Shown here in pieces: positions 7,340 to 16,502 of a DNA stretch of 64,000 nucleotides. Location: contig NZ_CP045429.1 of NCBI RefSeq assembly GCF_005886805.2, forward strand, positions 4,062,501-4,126,500, read 5' to 3'. Every line of letters begins with the position of its first letter. Within the stretch, counting starts at the first letter, position 1. The notes under the pieces are model-generated. The model worked only from the letters and a program-made list of their open reading frames with translations, ran no database searches and was not told the origin of the DNA. A program made the translations under genes and the position numbers. Origin of the DNA: Pseudoalteromonas rubra (GTDB taxonomy: Bacteria > Pseudomonadota > Gammaproteobacteria > Enterobacterales > Alteromonadaceae).

Positions 7340-9958
7340 TCAAAGACTAGTAATAGCGGCAAGTGCGATACCTAACTGGTAGGCGATTTGGGTTGCCGTG
7401 CTCCAGAGAGTAAAGTTGTCCATATGTGAGGAGTCCATAGGCACTACAATGGTGTCTCCGGCTTCTAGCCCACCCTGATGATCTTCAACTGCGAACCAGC
7501 TCGACTTCCTTGGCAATACAACTGAACCATTCGCTTTGATGATATAAATTTGATCTTCTTCAGCCCTATCCTTCATACCACCGCTGAGATCGATATATTC
7601 ATCCAAACTGATCCCTTTTCTGAATAAGTGCGCTGACGGGTAATTCACCTCTCCGATAATCGAGATAGAATCCTGCAATACAGGTACATATAATGTATCC
7701 CCATCTTGCAAAACAACATCTTCCATCTTTGATAGGATTCTAGGCAAATCAATTACTAATCGCCCAACTGCTTCAACTTTTGAGAGATCGGCCATTATCT
7801 TGTTCATGTCTGAATAACTCAATGAAGCACTAGAAACTGATTTTTGCATGCTTCTGGCGGCTAGATCTTTGCGCAAGTTTTCAGACAGCGTTTCTATTTG
7901 TTTCTCTTCTTGTTCTTTAAGCGATTCGCGAGTCAAGATCGCGGCTTTGGGCTCTGCAAAGCCTGTAAGGCCGCCCGCTCTTTGGATCAAACTATGTAAC
8001 GTATCACCTCGTTTAACACTGTACGTACCAGGAAAATTAACTTCTCCTTGCAAACTAACGCGATAACTTTCTTGCCAATTTGGCTTTGTCAGAATATTTA
8101 CCGTGTCTCGGCTTTGTAAGCGTTCTTCAGCCGTTTCTGCGTTCCAATCCAGACGGAGGTTCGATATTTCTCCTGTCTCAGCGTAACGAGTAAGCTCAAA
8201 GTACTCAGCATAAGCTGACTCAAGCAAGCCGCCTGCAGCATCAATTGCATCTTCAATTGTGGCATTTTCAGCCAGAGGGTAGATACCTGGGAATTTAACT
8301 TTACCGAGTACCTCAAAGGTTGCAACCTGACTGCCAACACTCGCCTGTTGTTGTAGTTTTAAGTTTATAGGGGCTAATAATTGCTCTCGGCTAAAAGGCG
8401 CCAGGCCTGCTGCTTTTTTCTCTAAGTAGCGCTCTTTAATTCCAACTGACTTCTCGTCAAGGCTAAGACCAAATAATACTTTTTGCTCGAATTGGCTGTG
8501 TTCGTACAAATGCCAAAGCTTCACCTTCTCTTGTAAGCTCTTTTGCTCTGCTGTAAGTGCTAAGTTTACAAGCACCTCTTCTTCTTCAAGCGCAGAAGAG
8601 AAGCGACTGAAGATAAACAGCTTATCATTCTTTTGAAGCATCACTTTTTTGCCAGTGAGCACATCGTTTATTGAAAACTGCAGTACTTCAATATTACTGA
8701 GTTGATCTCGCTCCCGAACAATAATGGCGTATTCTAAGTCCGCTTGCGGTAGCAAATCCGTTTTTAAATTAGTCAGGATCTGATCTACCGAAATGCCGTC
8801 TTTCCACTGATAGTGACCTGGTCGAGTCACGGCACCTATCAGTGTAATAGAATCGACAATCGTTTCTCCGACAGGCATCACTTTAATATGATCGCCTCCT
8901 TGAGGCACATAGGTTGTTTCAGATGCATTTCGATAATCAACAGATAACGCACTGCTGACAGCATTGTCAACAACACGATTAACCTGAACTTTCTTTAGGT
9001 AAGCCTCAGCTTTAAACCCCCCAAACATCTGCTTAAGTTCTTGTGCAGACTCACCATTTTTTAATTCAAAAATAGCAGCTCTTCTAACCATTCCTTCGAC
9101 TTTAACCTGAGGGCCAACAGATGGTACAAAAACAACATCTCCATCGCGCAGTGTGATGTCGCCTGCACTATCACCTCTTAAAAGCAAATCATATAAATCA
9201 AGCTCAGCTGCAACATTACCGTCACGTTTAACCTGTACACTCCGTAACGATGCGATATCACTCAAACCACCGCTCGCAAACAGCGCGTGAGTAACCGTAG
9301 ACAGTGGGGAAAGCACGTAGCTACCAGGTTTATAGGCTTCGCCTACAACCATGACTCGAATAGAGCGAAGTTCTGCAAGCGACACATAAGCATTTAAACC
9401 AATTGCCTCACGTTTTATTTTCTCTTGAAGCAATTTTTTTAATTCACTGTAGGTCAGGCCAGCAACACTCACGGGTGAATAGTCAGGAATACTTAGCATG
9501 CCCTCACCATCCACAATAACACGATGAGAATGGCTTTCTTTACCGTAGAGGTTGACCGAAATAACATCACCAACACCAATGATATAACCTTGAGGAGCCG
9601 AAACTGCCTCTGTTGGAGCAAAAGTAGTTGGCTCACCAGAGAATAAGTCATAACCAAACGGCTCTAGTTCCTCCACCTTAGGTTTCAAGGGGTCTTCAAC
9701 CACCTCTTCCTCTTCTCGCTCGATGTCTCTCGGTAGTATGCTATTTATGTTTTCTTTTTTAGTTTGCGGGTTTACTGCCCCCGAAGTAGTGGCAGAACCA
9801 AGTGTGGAAATATCTACACCATATTGCTTAGCTAGCGCCTGTTGCTGTTCTTCTGGCAGTTTCTTAAATTGTGCTATTTGTTCTGGTGTTGGGTTAAATG
9901 CCAAAATAATAGAACTAAAAACGAGTGTCATTAGTGCAAAAAAGCGCTTTAAGAACAT
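7340..9958 (-). CDS. Large SLBB-domain outer-membrane polysaccharide export protein (Wza-like OPX)
   Basis: 872 residues, more than twice the length of E. coli Wza. A signal peptide (MFLKRFFALMTLVFSSIILA) lacks a lipobox cysteine. The Poly_export domain lies near 125-205 (GYIIGVGDVISVNLYGKES). I count about six SLBB units, recognisable by repeated GEV-x-PG-x-Y phrases such as VVGEAYKPGSYVL, LIGAVTRPGHYQW, VLGKVKFPGIYPL, LQGEVNFPGTYSV and IIGEVNYPSAHLF. A hydrophobic C-terminal segment (WSTATQIAYQLGIALAAI) may form the outer-membrane helix. It probably forms the export channel for the polysaccharide made by this operon, of which it is the first gene. Its ATG is preceded by a GG/GGA-rich ribosome site. 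Confidence 0.9.
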   Translation of the reverse strand: MFLKRFFALMTLVFSSIILAFNPTPEQIAQFKKLPEEQQQALAKQYGVDISTLGSATTSGAVNPQTKKENINSILPRDIEREEEEVVEDPLKPKVEELEPFGYDLFSGEPTTFAPTEAVSAPQGYIIGVGDVISVNLYGKESHSHRVIVDGEGMLSIPDYSPVSVAGLTYSELKKLLQEKIKREAIGLNAYVSLAELRSIRVMVVGEAYKPGSYVLSPLSTVTHALFASGGLSDIASLRSVQVKRDGNVAAELDLYDLLLRGDSAGDITLRDGDVVFVPSVGPQVKVEGMVRRAAIFELKNGESAQELKQMFGGFKAEAYLKKVQVNRVVDNAVSSALSVDYRNASETTYVPQGGDHIKVMPVGETIVDSITLIGAVTRPGHYQWKDGISVDQILTNLKTDLLPQADLEYAIIVRERDQLSNIEVLQFSINDVLTGKKVMLQKNDKLFIFSRFSSALEEEEVLVNLALTAEQKSLQEKVKLWHLYEHSQFEQKVLFGLSLDEKSVGIKERYLEKKAAGLAPFSREQLLAPINLKLQQQASVGSQVATFEVLGKVKFPGIYPLAENATIEDAIDAAGGLLESAYAEYFELTRYAETGEISNLRLDWNAETAEERLQSRDTVNILTKPNWQESYRVSLQGEVNFPGTYSVKRGDTLHSLIQRAGGLTGFAEPKAAILTRESLKEQEEKQIETLSENLRKDLAARSMQKSVSSASLSYSDMNKIMADLSKVEAVGRLVIDLPRILSKMEDVVLQDGDTLYVPVLQDSISIIGEVNYPSAHLFRKGISLDEYIDLSGGMKDRAEEDQIYIIKANGSVVLPRKSSWFAVEDHQGGLEAGDTIVVPMDSSHMDNFTLWSTATQIAYQLGIALAAITSL

Positions 9959-10025
9959 TCCAAACCTGCTACTAGTTGTACAAAGATAAAAAAGATTCGA
10001 TATTTTACACGAATAGTCGCCAATA

Positions 10026-10050
10026 GAAAAAGGGACTTTCGCCCCTTTTA
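10026..10050 (-). terminator. Rho-independent terminator of the DUF481 gene
   Basis: On the minus strand AAAAGGG and CCCTTTTT form a stem around GCGAAAGT, with a short T run, about 35 bp after the stop codon. It separates this gene from the polysaccharide operon that starts at 9958. Confidence 0.75.
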
Positions 10051-10083
10051 GTATTTTCTTTGTGAATTTAAGTACAAGCTTTG

Positions 10084-10884
10084 TTAAAAGCTGTAAACCA
10101 AGGTCAAAGATGTTTCCGTATCGGTATTTTCTTTGCCTTCGTCGACTGTTGAGTTATGAGTAATATTGTACGCCACCTTCATCTGCAAAGATCCGTTAAT
10201 TTTAGTCATCAATGCTGATTCAGACGTTGTTTTAGTATTGGTATCACCGTACTCCACCCCAACCACTTGCGTGAAACGGGCGTTATCGGATACCTGCCAC
10301 TCAAAGTCTACCTTGGCAACACCAATCACTTCATTATCTGTGGTGCCAGCAAGCGGGTTACCATTCTCATCAACCTCGGTACTATCGTCCTGATACTCAA
10401 AACGTTTCATACCCGGACCAATTTCAGCATCCAGGTACATAGTGTCCAGGCTCAATAGGCGTAAACCGTAACCCACCGATACAACGGTTTCACTGCGATA
10501 AGCACCAAAGTAATCAGAATCGTACGAGCCATAGATAAACAAGTGGCTATGGTCTTCGGTCAGCTTATAGTTACCCTGCATAGACACAGAGTACTTCTCA
10601 TTGGTGCGTTCGCTGATGCGTTCACCATCATCATTTTCGATTTCATCTTCCTTATAGATACCGTCCAGTTTGTATTCATTACGCCAGTTTTCAAGGTTAT
10701 GCTTGGCTTTAAGCGCACCTTTGAGTGTTGTGGTCTCGGTGTTACCACTGGTAATAATGGCCCCCACTTCACTGGTGATATCCCAGGCTTTTTCCTGTTT
10801 TGGCTTCGTTGCAGGGGCTTCTTCTGCAGCAACATTCGTGCTAATCGCTGCCAATACGCACAGAGATAATAATTTTAATTTCAT
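10084..10884 (-). CDS. DUF481 family outer-membrane beta-barrel protein (YdiY-like)
   Basis: 266 residues. A cleavable signal peptide ends at NVAA-EEAPA. The mature part shows alternating beta strands: WDITSEVGAIITSGNTETTTLKGALKAKH at the start, where SGNTETTT is the family hallmark, then many Y-rich strands, ending in LTLVYSF with a C-terminal phenylalanine as in Omp85-inserted barrels. The family is called salt-induced outer-membrane protein, but the molecular function is not established. It lies 21 bp after the MscS gene, which suggests co-transcription and possibly a shared link to osmotic conditions. Confidence 0.87.
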   Translation of the reverse strand: MKLKLLSLCVLAAISTNVAAEEAPATKPKQEKAWDITSEVGAIITSGNTETTTLKGALKAKHNLENWRNEYKLDGIYKEDEIENDDGERISERTNEKYSVSMQGNYKLTEDHSHLFIYGSYDSDYFGAYRSETVVSVGYGLRLLSLDTMYLDAEIGPGMKRFEYQDDSTEVDENGNPLAGTTDNEVIGVAKVDFEWQVSDNARFTQVVGVEYGDTNTKTTSESALMTKINGSLQMKVAYNITHNSTVDEGKENTDTETSLTLVYSF

Positions 10885-10905
10885 TGCCTATAAACCTGTC
10901 ATTAA

Positions 10906-11721
10906 TTAGTCTTTGTGAAGGTGAATATCCATTTGTGGGAATGGAATTTCGATATTAGCATCATCCAATGCTAATTTTATATTCTCTACAAGGTCAAAGT
11001 AAGTGGGCCAATAATCAGAAGTCGCCACCCAAGGGCGCACAACAAAATTGACACTTGAATCCGCCATTTCTAGTACAGCGACTGTATAAGCGGGCTCTTT
11101 CAGGATCCGCTGATCTTTGTCCAGCACGGATTTTAACACATTTTTTGCCTCTCTGAGATCAGCCTCATAGCTTACCCCGATAACCAAGTCTATTCGTCGT
11201 GTTTTCTCACGAGAGTAGTTGACGATTGCACCCGACATAATCGCTGAGTTTGGCATGATGATAACCTTGTTATCCGGTGTTCTCAGTTCAGTAGAGAAGA
11301 TCTCAATACGCTGTACACTGCCCCCTTTACCACCCGCTTCGATATAATCTCCAGACTTAAATGGCCTGAGAATAATAATCAAAACACCAGAAGCGAAATT
11401 CGACAACGAGCCTTGCAATGCTAAGCCGATTGCCAAACCAGCAGCACCGAGAATGGCCACAAAAGAGGTTGTCTCTATGCCAACCTGTGAAAGCGCCATA
11501 AGTAAGGTTGCTGCAAACACAATGCTGTATGCGATATTGCCGACAAACGCGCCAACGGCTTTGTCTACCTTACGCTTGTTAAACGCCTTTTCTGTGAGGT
11601 TTGCAGCAAGCTTTGCCAGTTTCATACCTACAAAGAAGATAACAAGCGCTAATAGCCCCTGTAAAAGATAGTGAATGATAAGAGAAGAGTTATCATCGAC
11701 CCAATGAACGATTGATTCCAT
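10906..11721 (-). CDS. mscS: Small-conductance mechanosensitive channel, MscS family
   Basis: 271 residues with three N-terminal membrane helices and the C-terminal beta and alpha/beta domains of MscS. The pore helix region reads AAGLAIGLALQGSLSNFASGVLI, followed by RPFKSGDYIE, VQRIEIFSTELRTPDNKVIIMPNS and VNYSREKTRRID, the most conserved MscS segments. It opens on membrane tension to release solutes under hypo-osmotic shock. The ATG at 11721 has AGGAG 7 nt upstream and gives MESIVHWVDDNSSL, matching family length; a longer upstream frame lacks such support. It diverges from the tRNA-His gene. Confidence 0.93.
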   Translation of the reverse strand: MESIVHWVDDNSSLIIHYLLQGLLALVIFFVGMKLAKLAANLTEKAFNKRKVDKAVGAFVGNIAYSIVFAATLLMALSQVGIETTSFVAILGAAGLAIGLALQGSLSNFASGVLIIILRPFKSGDYIEAGGKGGSVQRIEIFSTELRTPDNKVIIMPNSAIMSGAIVNYSREKTRRIDLVIGVSYEADLREAKNVLKSVLDKDQRILKEPAYTVAVLEMADSSVNFVVRPWVATSDYWPTYFDLVENIKLALDDANIEIPFPQMDIHLHKD

Positions 11722-11842
11722 AGTGACTCCTGTGTGCACTTGAGTGAGATAGCGGGGTGAGTGTACTCCGCCAGTATGAATATTCGCTTTACAGATTAGG
11801 ATACTCAACAAACTTCTTTGAGATTTTTTTCAATTTAACCCT

Positions 11843-11870
11843 TTGCAAAGCCCGTGTTTTTATGTATTAT
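11843..11870 (+). promoter_or_regulatory. Promoter of tRNA-His
   Basis: TTGCAA and TATTAT are separated by 16 bp and followed by a GCGCGCC discriminator, typical of stringently controlled stable-RNA promoters. The -10 ends 34 bp before the mature tRNA 5' end. Confidence 0.65.
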
Positions 11871-11904
11871 GCGCGCCACACCAGCAAAGGTGTTATCTAT
11901 TTGT

Positions 11905-11981
11905 GGCGGCTGTAGCTCAGTTGGTAGAGCCCCGGATTGTGATTCCGGTTGTCGCGAGTTCAAGCCTCGTCAGTCGCCCCA
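11905..11981 (+). tRNA. tRNA-His (anticodon GTG)
   Basis: A complete cloverleaf with encoded CCA. The extra G at position -1 (11905) pairs with C73, the identity mark of histidine tRNA. The D arm (GCTCAGTTGGTAGAGC), the anticodon loop with GTG and the T arm (GCGAGTTCAAGCCTCGT) all fold, and the sequence follows E. coli tRNA-His closely. It stands alone with its own promoter. Confidence 0.97.
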
Positions 11982-12154
11982 CTTTTCCCTTGTTACCATC
12001 CCCTTTTTTATTTATCAAAACCGTTCTGTTCGCATTAATTTTGCTTACACAAGATCCAGTTGTCCATTTGTATCAGGTTTACATAACTATATCCTTCATG
12101 CTAGATATAGACACATTTTCGTTACATTTCAATGATTATGTCAATTTTTCGGCA

Positions 12155-12180
12155 TAAAAAATGCCACCTTACGGTGGCAT
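12155..12180 (-). terminator. Terminator of the NagP-like transporter gene
   Basis: ATGCCACC and GGTGGCAT form an 8-bp stem with a TTAC loop. On the minus strand it is followed by a T run. It lies 45 bp after the transporter stop codon. Confidence 0.85.
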
Positions 12181-12224
12181 TACACACGGGATTATTTCTA
12201 CTTTACAGATAGAAATTCTTTTCG

Positions 12225-13526
12225 CTATTTCCAGCTTCTCATTTTATGACCTTTTAGGGCATAGAATAGAATAAACAGATAGCTGGGTAGCATTAAACTA
12301 TACGCACCTTGAGCGCCAAGGCCTGCAACATTACCGACTCCGATTAACAGCGGTCCTAACGCGCCCCCTGCAATACCCATGATCAACAGGCCTGATGCTG
12401 TACCTGTCAAACGCCCTAAGCCATCAAGCGCCAAAGGCCAAATTGCAGGCCACACCATCGCATTTGCAAAGCCTAACAGAGCAATACACAGAAGCGGATC
12501 CGGCAGCTGAGGGCCACCAAATGGAACAAGCAGTAAATTTGCCAGAGCAGTCGATTCATTGTCCCCTAAAACTACAGCAAAAACGGTAACAATACCAGCG
12601 ATTGCAGACATGACGAGTGCATTTTGTTGTGACATAAAGCGTGGGATCAGCGCGATACCAATCGCGTAACCAATCAGCATACAACCCATAGTATAGGAAG
12701 TCATGACAGAGTAATCAGCAATCCCTAACTGCAAAGCGTACGAACCAATGGTGTCTGCAGCGATCACTTCTACCGCAACATACAGTGCAATACCGATCAC
12801 ACCCAAAGCGAGATGGGGGTGGCTCAGGGCTTCTTTCACTTCCCCTTTACTGGTTTGACCTTCTTCTTCAAACACTAAGTCTGGTAATGGAGAAAACTTA
12901 GCAAATGCAGCAAATAAGAAAATCAGCCCTGCGATACCTAGGTAAGGTGCTATCAGGCTATTCGCCATCATATCTTTCTGAGCCTGACTCAGTGATTCAC
13001 CCTCATTCACAACACCGCTTACAACCACGGCAGCGAATACGATCGGAACAATTACACCGGCCGACTTATTCAGCAATCCCATAATACACACACGCACAGC
13101 AGCAGAGCGTTCTGAGCCCATTTTTACTACATAAGGGTTTACCGCGGTTTGAAGCACCGTCTGACCAACCCCGATCATAAGTTGCGCGAACAAGAAGATC
13201 TCAATCATTTGCATCTTCGCTGCCGGAATATACATCAGCGCAGACAACGCCATGACTGCACAACCAATCGCCATGCCATTTTTATACCCAACTCGCTTTA
13301 TCAGCATCGCTGAGGGGATCCCCGCAACGGTTACGGCGATATAAAATGAGGAAATAATGAAAGAGGCCTGTAGCGGACTCAGTTCCAGCATTTGCTGAAG
13401 GAATGGTGTGATAGCACCATTTAACCAGGTGATACAGCCCAATATAAAAAACATTGAGCCAGCAAGTGTCATAGGTAACCAGACACTCTGCTTTTCGAGG
13501 TCATCTTTTTCCACTGTCGCTTCCAT
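12225..13526 (-). CDS. nagP: MFS sugar transporter, probable N-acetylglucosamine permease (NagP-like)
   Basis: 433 residues with twelve predicted membrane helices, of the FucP/GluP branch of the major facilitator superfamily. It starts with LAGSMFFILGCITWLNGAITPFLQQMLELSP and contains LMIGVGQTVLQTAVNPYVVKMGSE, both diagnostic of this branch. Marine Alteromonadales use members of this group, called NagP, to import GlcNAc across the inner membrane. The GlcNAc assignment rests on context: the next gene upstream encodes a GH20 hexosaminidase and both promoters carry a matching NagR-like palindrome. A good AAGAAGAG ribosome site precedes the ATG. Glucose or another hexose is the alternative substrate. 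Confidence 0.82.
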   Translation of the reverse strand: MEATVEKDDLEKQSVWLPMTLAGSMFFILGCITWLNGAITPFLQQMLELSPLQASFIISSFYIAVTVAGIPSAMLIKRVGYKNGMAIGCAVMALSALMYIPAAKMQMIEIFLFAQLMIGVGQTVLQTAVNPYVVKMGSERSAAVRVCIMGLLNKSAGVIVPIVFAAVVVSGVVNEGESLSQAQKDMMANSLIAPYLGIAGLIFLFAAFAKFSPLPDLVFEEEGQTSKGEVKEALSHPHLALGVIGIALYVAVEVIAADTIGSYALQLGIADYSVMTSYTMGCMLIGYAIGIALIPRFMSQQNALVMSAIAGIVTVFAVVLGDNESTALANLLLVPFGGPQLPDPLLCIALLGFANAMVWPAIWPLALDGLGRLTGTASGLLIMGIAGGALGPLLIGVGNVAGLGAQGAYSLMLPSYLFILFYALKGHKMRSWK

Positions 13527-13582
13527 AAAACTCTTCTTGTTGCTAATTAAGATTAATACAGGTCGGATTAAAACGAATTAAA

Positions 13583-13598
13583 AATAATCCGGATTATT
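13583..13598. repeat. Perfect 16-bp palindrome upstream of the transporter gene
   Basis: AATAATCCGGATTATT reads the same on both strands and lies 57 bp before the transporter start. CGGATTA also occurs 20 bp away at 13564-13570. It is a candidate operator or hairpin in the 5' untranslated region. No known regulator is assigned. Confidence 0.5.
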
Positions 13599-13662
13599 AT
13601 TTTCTGTGCTATCGGCCCAGACAGTCGCATCATGATGACGGCTTTTAACAACTCAGGATCAA

Positions 13663-13680
13663 AATGACAGCGCTGACATT
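13663..13680. promoter_or_regulatory. NagR-like operator, transporter gene
   Basis: The near-perfect palindrome AATGACAGCGCTGACATT lies about 137 bp before the transporter start. It shares a 14-base block, AAAATGACAGCGCT, with the site before the hexosaminidase gene. It resembles the LacI-type NagR operator described for GlcNAc genes of Alteromonadales (recalled, not searched). No nagR gene is inside the window. Confidence 0.7.
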
Positions 13681-13740
13681 TAACTTTACGTTAAAATTTA
13701 GCCTTTTTCTAGTTAGTTTTGTAATCAACTGTCCTCAGTT

Positions 13741-13765
13741 TGGGGAAGTAATAACACCTTCCCCA
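13741..13765 (-). terminator. Hairpin after the hexosaminidase gene
   Basis: TGGGGAAG and CTTCCCCA form an 8-bp stem with a 9-nt loop, 19 bp past the stop codon. There is no T run, so it may be a weak terminator or a 3' stabilising structure that allows read-through into the transporter gene. Confidence 0.45.
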
Positions 13766-13784
13766 TAACAGAGTAACCAGACAA

Positions 13785-16370
13785 TTAGTCTAACTGGGTG
13801 GTACGACTGAACTTTTTATCGCCTAAACGGGTACGTAACAGTACGCCGTCAACGTTACTTACACTCATCGGAGCTGTGTAAGTTTGCCAACTAACACCAC
13901 TATCAAGGCTGACCTCAATCGTTAGGTACTCAAATGCACTGTTGGCATGTAACTGACCGTCAATCACTTTTGCCCCAGGTACAGGTAAGTTCACATTAAC
14001 GCCAGCTTTTTCTAACTTTGTCAGTTCTTTTAACGCCAGTGCAGCTGAAAATCCATACCAATCCTGAGCAAAGCGTTTCTTGTCAATATGCGCACCTTCC
14101 CAGCTCGCTTTATGCCAGGCTCGCTCTGCCATTGCCAGTAGACGCGGGAACACCATTGCCTGTACCTGTGCTTCAGTACGGATAGTTTCACTCCAGACCT
14201 GACCCTGAATACCGAGGATGTTTTCTGGCTTTTCTAGCGCAGGCATCGCGCGACCGACCAGAGCCTCTAGGTTTTCAATCGGTGCACCACTGCGCGTAAA
14301 ATCGGCATTGGCATAAACATCATCCGGCATGTAGCTAAACGTTTTTTTGCTATCAGTATAGCGCGCGGCCCAATAATATCCGCGTTCAGCAGGGTGCGGC
14401 TCATAAGGGTGATCAAAGTACAGGTGCGTGCCATGTGATAACACAACCTGGTAGCCATCATTTGCCAGACGATGTGCCCTGTCAGCAACCCCCCATTCCC
14501 AGATATTATCCCAAACATTTGCTGTAAAGACTTCATTTGGAAATGCATCACGGTTAAATGGGTTGACCCGGTCATACATCAGACCGTCTTCCCATGCCCC
14601 CGGGGCAATTCCGCGTTTTGCAAACAGCGTTGCAACACGTTGAGTAAAGTAAGGTTTCAAATCAGTCGGGCCTGCAACCCCATTATTGGGATCGGCAAAC
14701 ATAGCCTGACAGACAGGAGAGTCTACCCAGGAACCAGCCCCGACTTCATCTCCGCCGAAGTGCAGATTCGTCAGACGCGTACCAGCTTCTCGATACATGC
14801 CTTGCAATTCATAAGTAACTTTTTCAATGAATGCGTAAGTCGAGTCCTGACACACATTCATAGAATTATCAGTATAATTCTGCACTGTGATGTACTTTGA
14901 GGTGTCCTGAGGATCGCTCAGTAAATAAGCACGTGCCAGCTCAGGTTTGCCTGCTTCCATGAGTGTATGATAACGCGCTTCCATTGCCTTGATTGATGCT
15001 CTTGCATGGCCTGGACCTTCAATCTCAGGGATGATCTGGACATGACGTGCTTTGGCAAATTTCAGTAGTTCCACAAATTCATCTCGGGTCAGATACCCGT
15101 TACCCGAACCTGTTTTGTGCGGGCCTGTTCCAAGCTGTGTAAGTAAACACTCACGCTCCTCTAAGTCAAAGCAGCGATATGCTCCAATATCGGTCAGCTC
15201 TGGTAAACCCGGGATCTCCAACCGCCACCCTTCATCTTCAGAAAAGTGCCAGTGGAACTTGTTCAGTTTGTAGCGCCCCATTTGCTCAACCAGCTTGAAC
15301 AGAGCCTCCTTACCATGATAATTGCGACCGTTATCATAGTGCATACCACGCCAGCCAAAACGCGGCGCATCCTTGATGTCGACGTTAGGCACGCTGACCT
15401 GGCCTTGTTGCTCAGCCGGGAATAAAGCAAGCAAACTCTGAATACCATAAAACACACCTGCGTTGTCATGGCCTGTGATCACGATTTTGTCGTCGTCAAC
15501 TTCGAGCTGGTAGCCTTCACTGCCCAGTTCGGCTAATTCTGCGACTTGCAAATAAATGGTCTTGGTTTTACCGGCACTGATGTGGTCTGGTTGGGCGTCC
15601 AGCTGAAGCCCATAGTCGGCCAAATCTTCCTGAAATACCGAAACTTCGCTCTTTAGCCTGCCCGCATAACGGATCTGCCATTGGTTACTGAGCTCAGCAT
15701 AACCCCGGTTAAAATCGACATCCATTGGTTTGGGAATAATGCGTTTCAAGGCATCTTCGCGTGAAAGCTTGCCAGTCTGCTGATTTTGCTCATAACGCCA
15801 TGATGCTGTAGCGCGCGGAGATAAATCCTCTGGCTCGGCATGACGATCCAGCTGGTTATCACGCACAATTGGGGCAACAAAATCCAGCATATTCTCACTG
15901 TCTGTGTTGGCGAATACAGCCGGCTTTGCGTTACCACTAACCATAAAAGCCCGGGGCATAAAGTCGGTATATGCAGCTATCCAGGCAGCAGCTTCATAAG
16001 GGATTTCCAAGGTTTCACCCGGCTTTAACCCGGCGAATGCTTTGGTCGGTACTAAACGATGCAAATCACCATTCACATGTTCAAACTTTAGGCCAGCGGC
16101 CTGTTGCGTGGCAACTTTTCTGATTGAGTGGAAATAGATCTGCCAGTCACTTTCACCGGCCGGTAAGGCAATTTTGGAGTTATTTTGTAAGGTAATAGAA
16201 GCCAGAAAACTGCTGCTGCCATTATGGTGATTATTTTCTACCGCAAACATAAAGGTGGTGTTATCAGTAAAGGCTTGCAGTTGCGAGCTATCCCAGGCGG
16301 CTTTAGCCATCATCGGGACTAAAAGCGTGGCCGCGATGGCCCGGGTGAGCAGTTTTTTCTGTATTTTCAT
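13785..16370 (-). CDS. Secreted GH20 beta-N-acetylhexosaminidase (chitobiase type)
   Basis: 861 residues. A signal peptide ends near AKA-AWDSS. It is followed by a CHB_HEX carbohydrate-binding domain (about 30-180), a GH20b domain, the catalytic GH20 barrel and a C-terminal beta domain. The catalytic pair D541-E542 sits in LHFGGDEVGAGSW. GWRGMHYDNGRNYHGK and KFHWHFSEDEGWRLEI are typical barrel strands. It removes terminal GlcNAc from chitobiose and chitin oligosaccharides in the periplasm or outside the cell by substrate-assisted catalysis. Length and domain order match Vibrio and Serratia chitobiases. AAGGAG precedes the ATG. The adjacent transporter would import the released sugar. Confidence 0.93.
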   Translation of the reverse strand: MKIQKKLLTRAIAATLLVPMMAKAAWDSSQLQAFTDNTTFMFAVENNHHNGSSSFLASITLQNNSKIALPAGESDWQIYFHSIRKVATQQAAGLKFEHVNGDLHRLVPTKAFAGLKPGETLEIPYEAAAWIAAYTDFMPRAFMVSGNAKPAVFANTDSENMLDFVAPIVRDNQLDRHAEPEDLSPRATASWRYEQNQQTGKLSREDALKRIIPKPMDVDFNRGYAELSNQWQIRYAGRLKSEVSVFQEDLADYGLQLDAQPDHISAGKTKTIYLQVAELAELGSEGYQLEVDDDKIVITGHDNAGVFYGIQSLLALFPAEQQGQVSVPNVDIKDAPRFGWRGMHYDNGRNYHGKEALFKLVEQMGRYKLNKFHWHFSEDEGWRLEIPGLPELTDIGAYRCFDLEERECLLTQLGTGPHKTGSGNGYLTRDEFVELLKFAKARHVQIIPEIEGPGHARASIKAMEARYHTLMEAGKPELARAYLLSDPQDTSKYITVQNYTDNSMNVCQDSTYAFIEKVTYELQGMYREAGTRLTNLHFGGDEVGAGSWVDSPVCQAMFADPNNGVAGPTDLKPYFTQRVATLFAKRGIAPGAWEDGLMYDRVNPFNRDAFPNEVFTANVWDNIWEWGVADRAHRLANDGYQVVLSHGTHLYFDHPYEPHPAERGYYWAARYTDSKKTFSYMPDDVYANADFTRSGAPIENLEALVGRAMPALEKPENILGIQGQVWSETIRTEAQVQAMVFPRLLAMAERAWHKASWEGAHIDKKRFAQDWYGFSAALALKELTKLEKAGVNVNLPVPGAKVIDGQLHANSAFEYLTIEVSLDSGVSWQTYTAPMSVSNVDGVLLRTRLGDKKFSRTTQLD

Positions 16371-16437
16371 TCCGGCTCCTTAACCTGCGCTGAGCGCAAA
16401 CTTCAAATTGTTGTAAATACCATCATATAGAAGAAAA

Positions 16438-16455
16438 AATGACAGCGCTATCAAT
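16438..16455. promoter_or_regulatory. NagR-like operator, hexosaminidase gene
   Basis: AATGACAGCGCTATCAAT lies in a longer A/T-flanked palindrome 68 bp before the hexosaminidase start. Read on the minus strand, its TTGATA may serve as the -35 element, so a bound repressor would block the promoter. Its first 12 bases match the operator upstream of the transporter gene. Confidence 0.7.
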
Positions 16456-16502
16456 TTTTCCTTACAAGATCTCTATATTCAATTTTATCAATCGGTTAAT
16501 AC

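Noticed and set aside
10543-10869. Long plus-strand frame antisense to the DUF481 gene
   Set aside because: The minus strand encodes a complete signal peptide and beta-barrel with a recognised family. The antisense frame has no start signal or homology.
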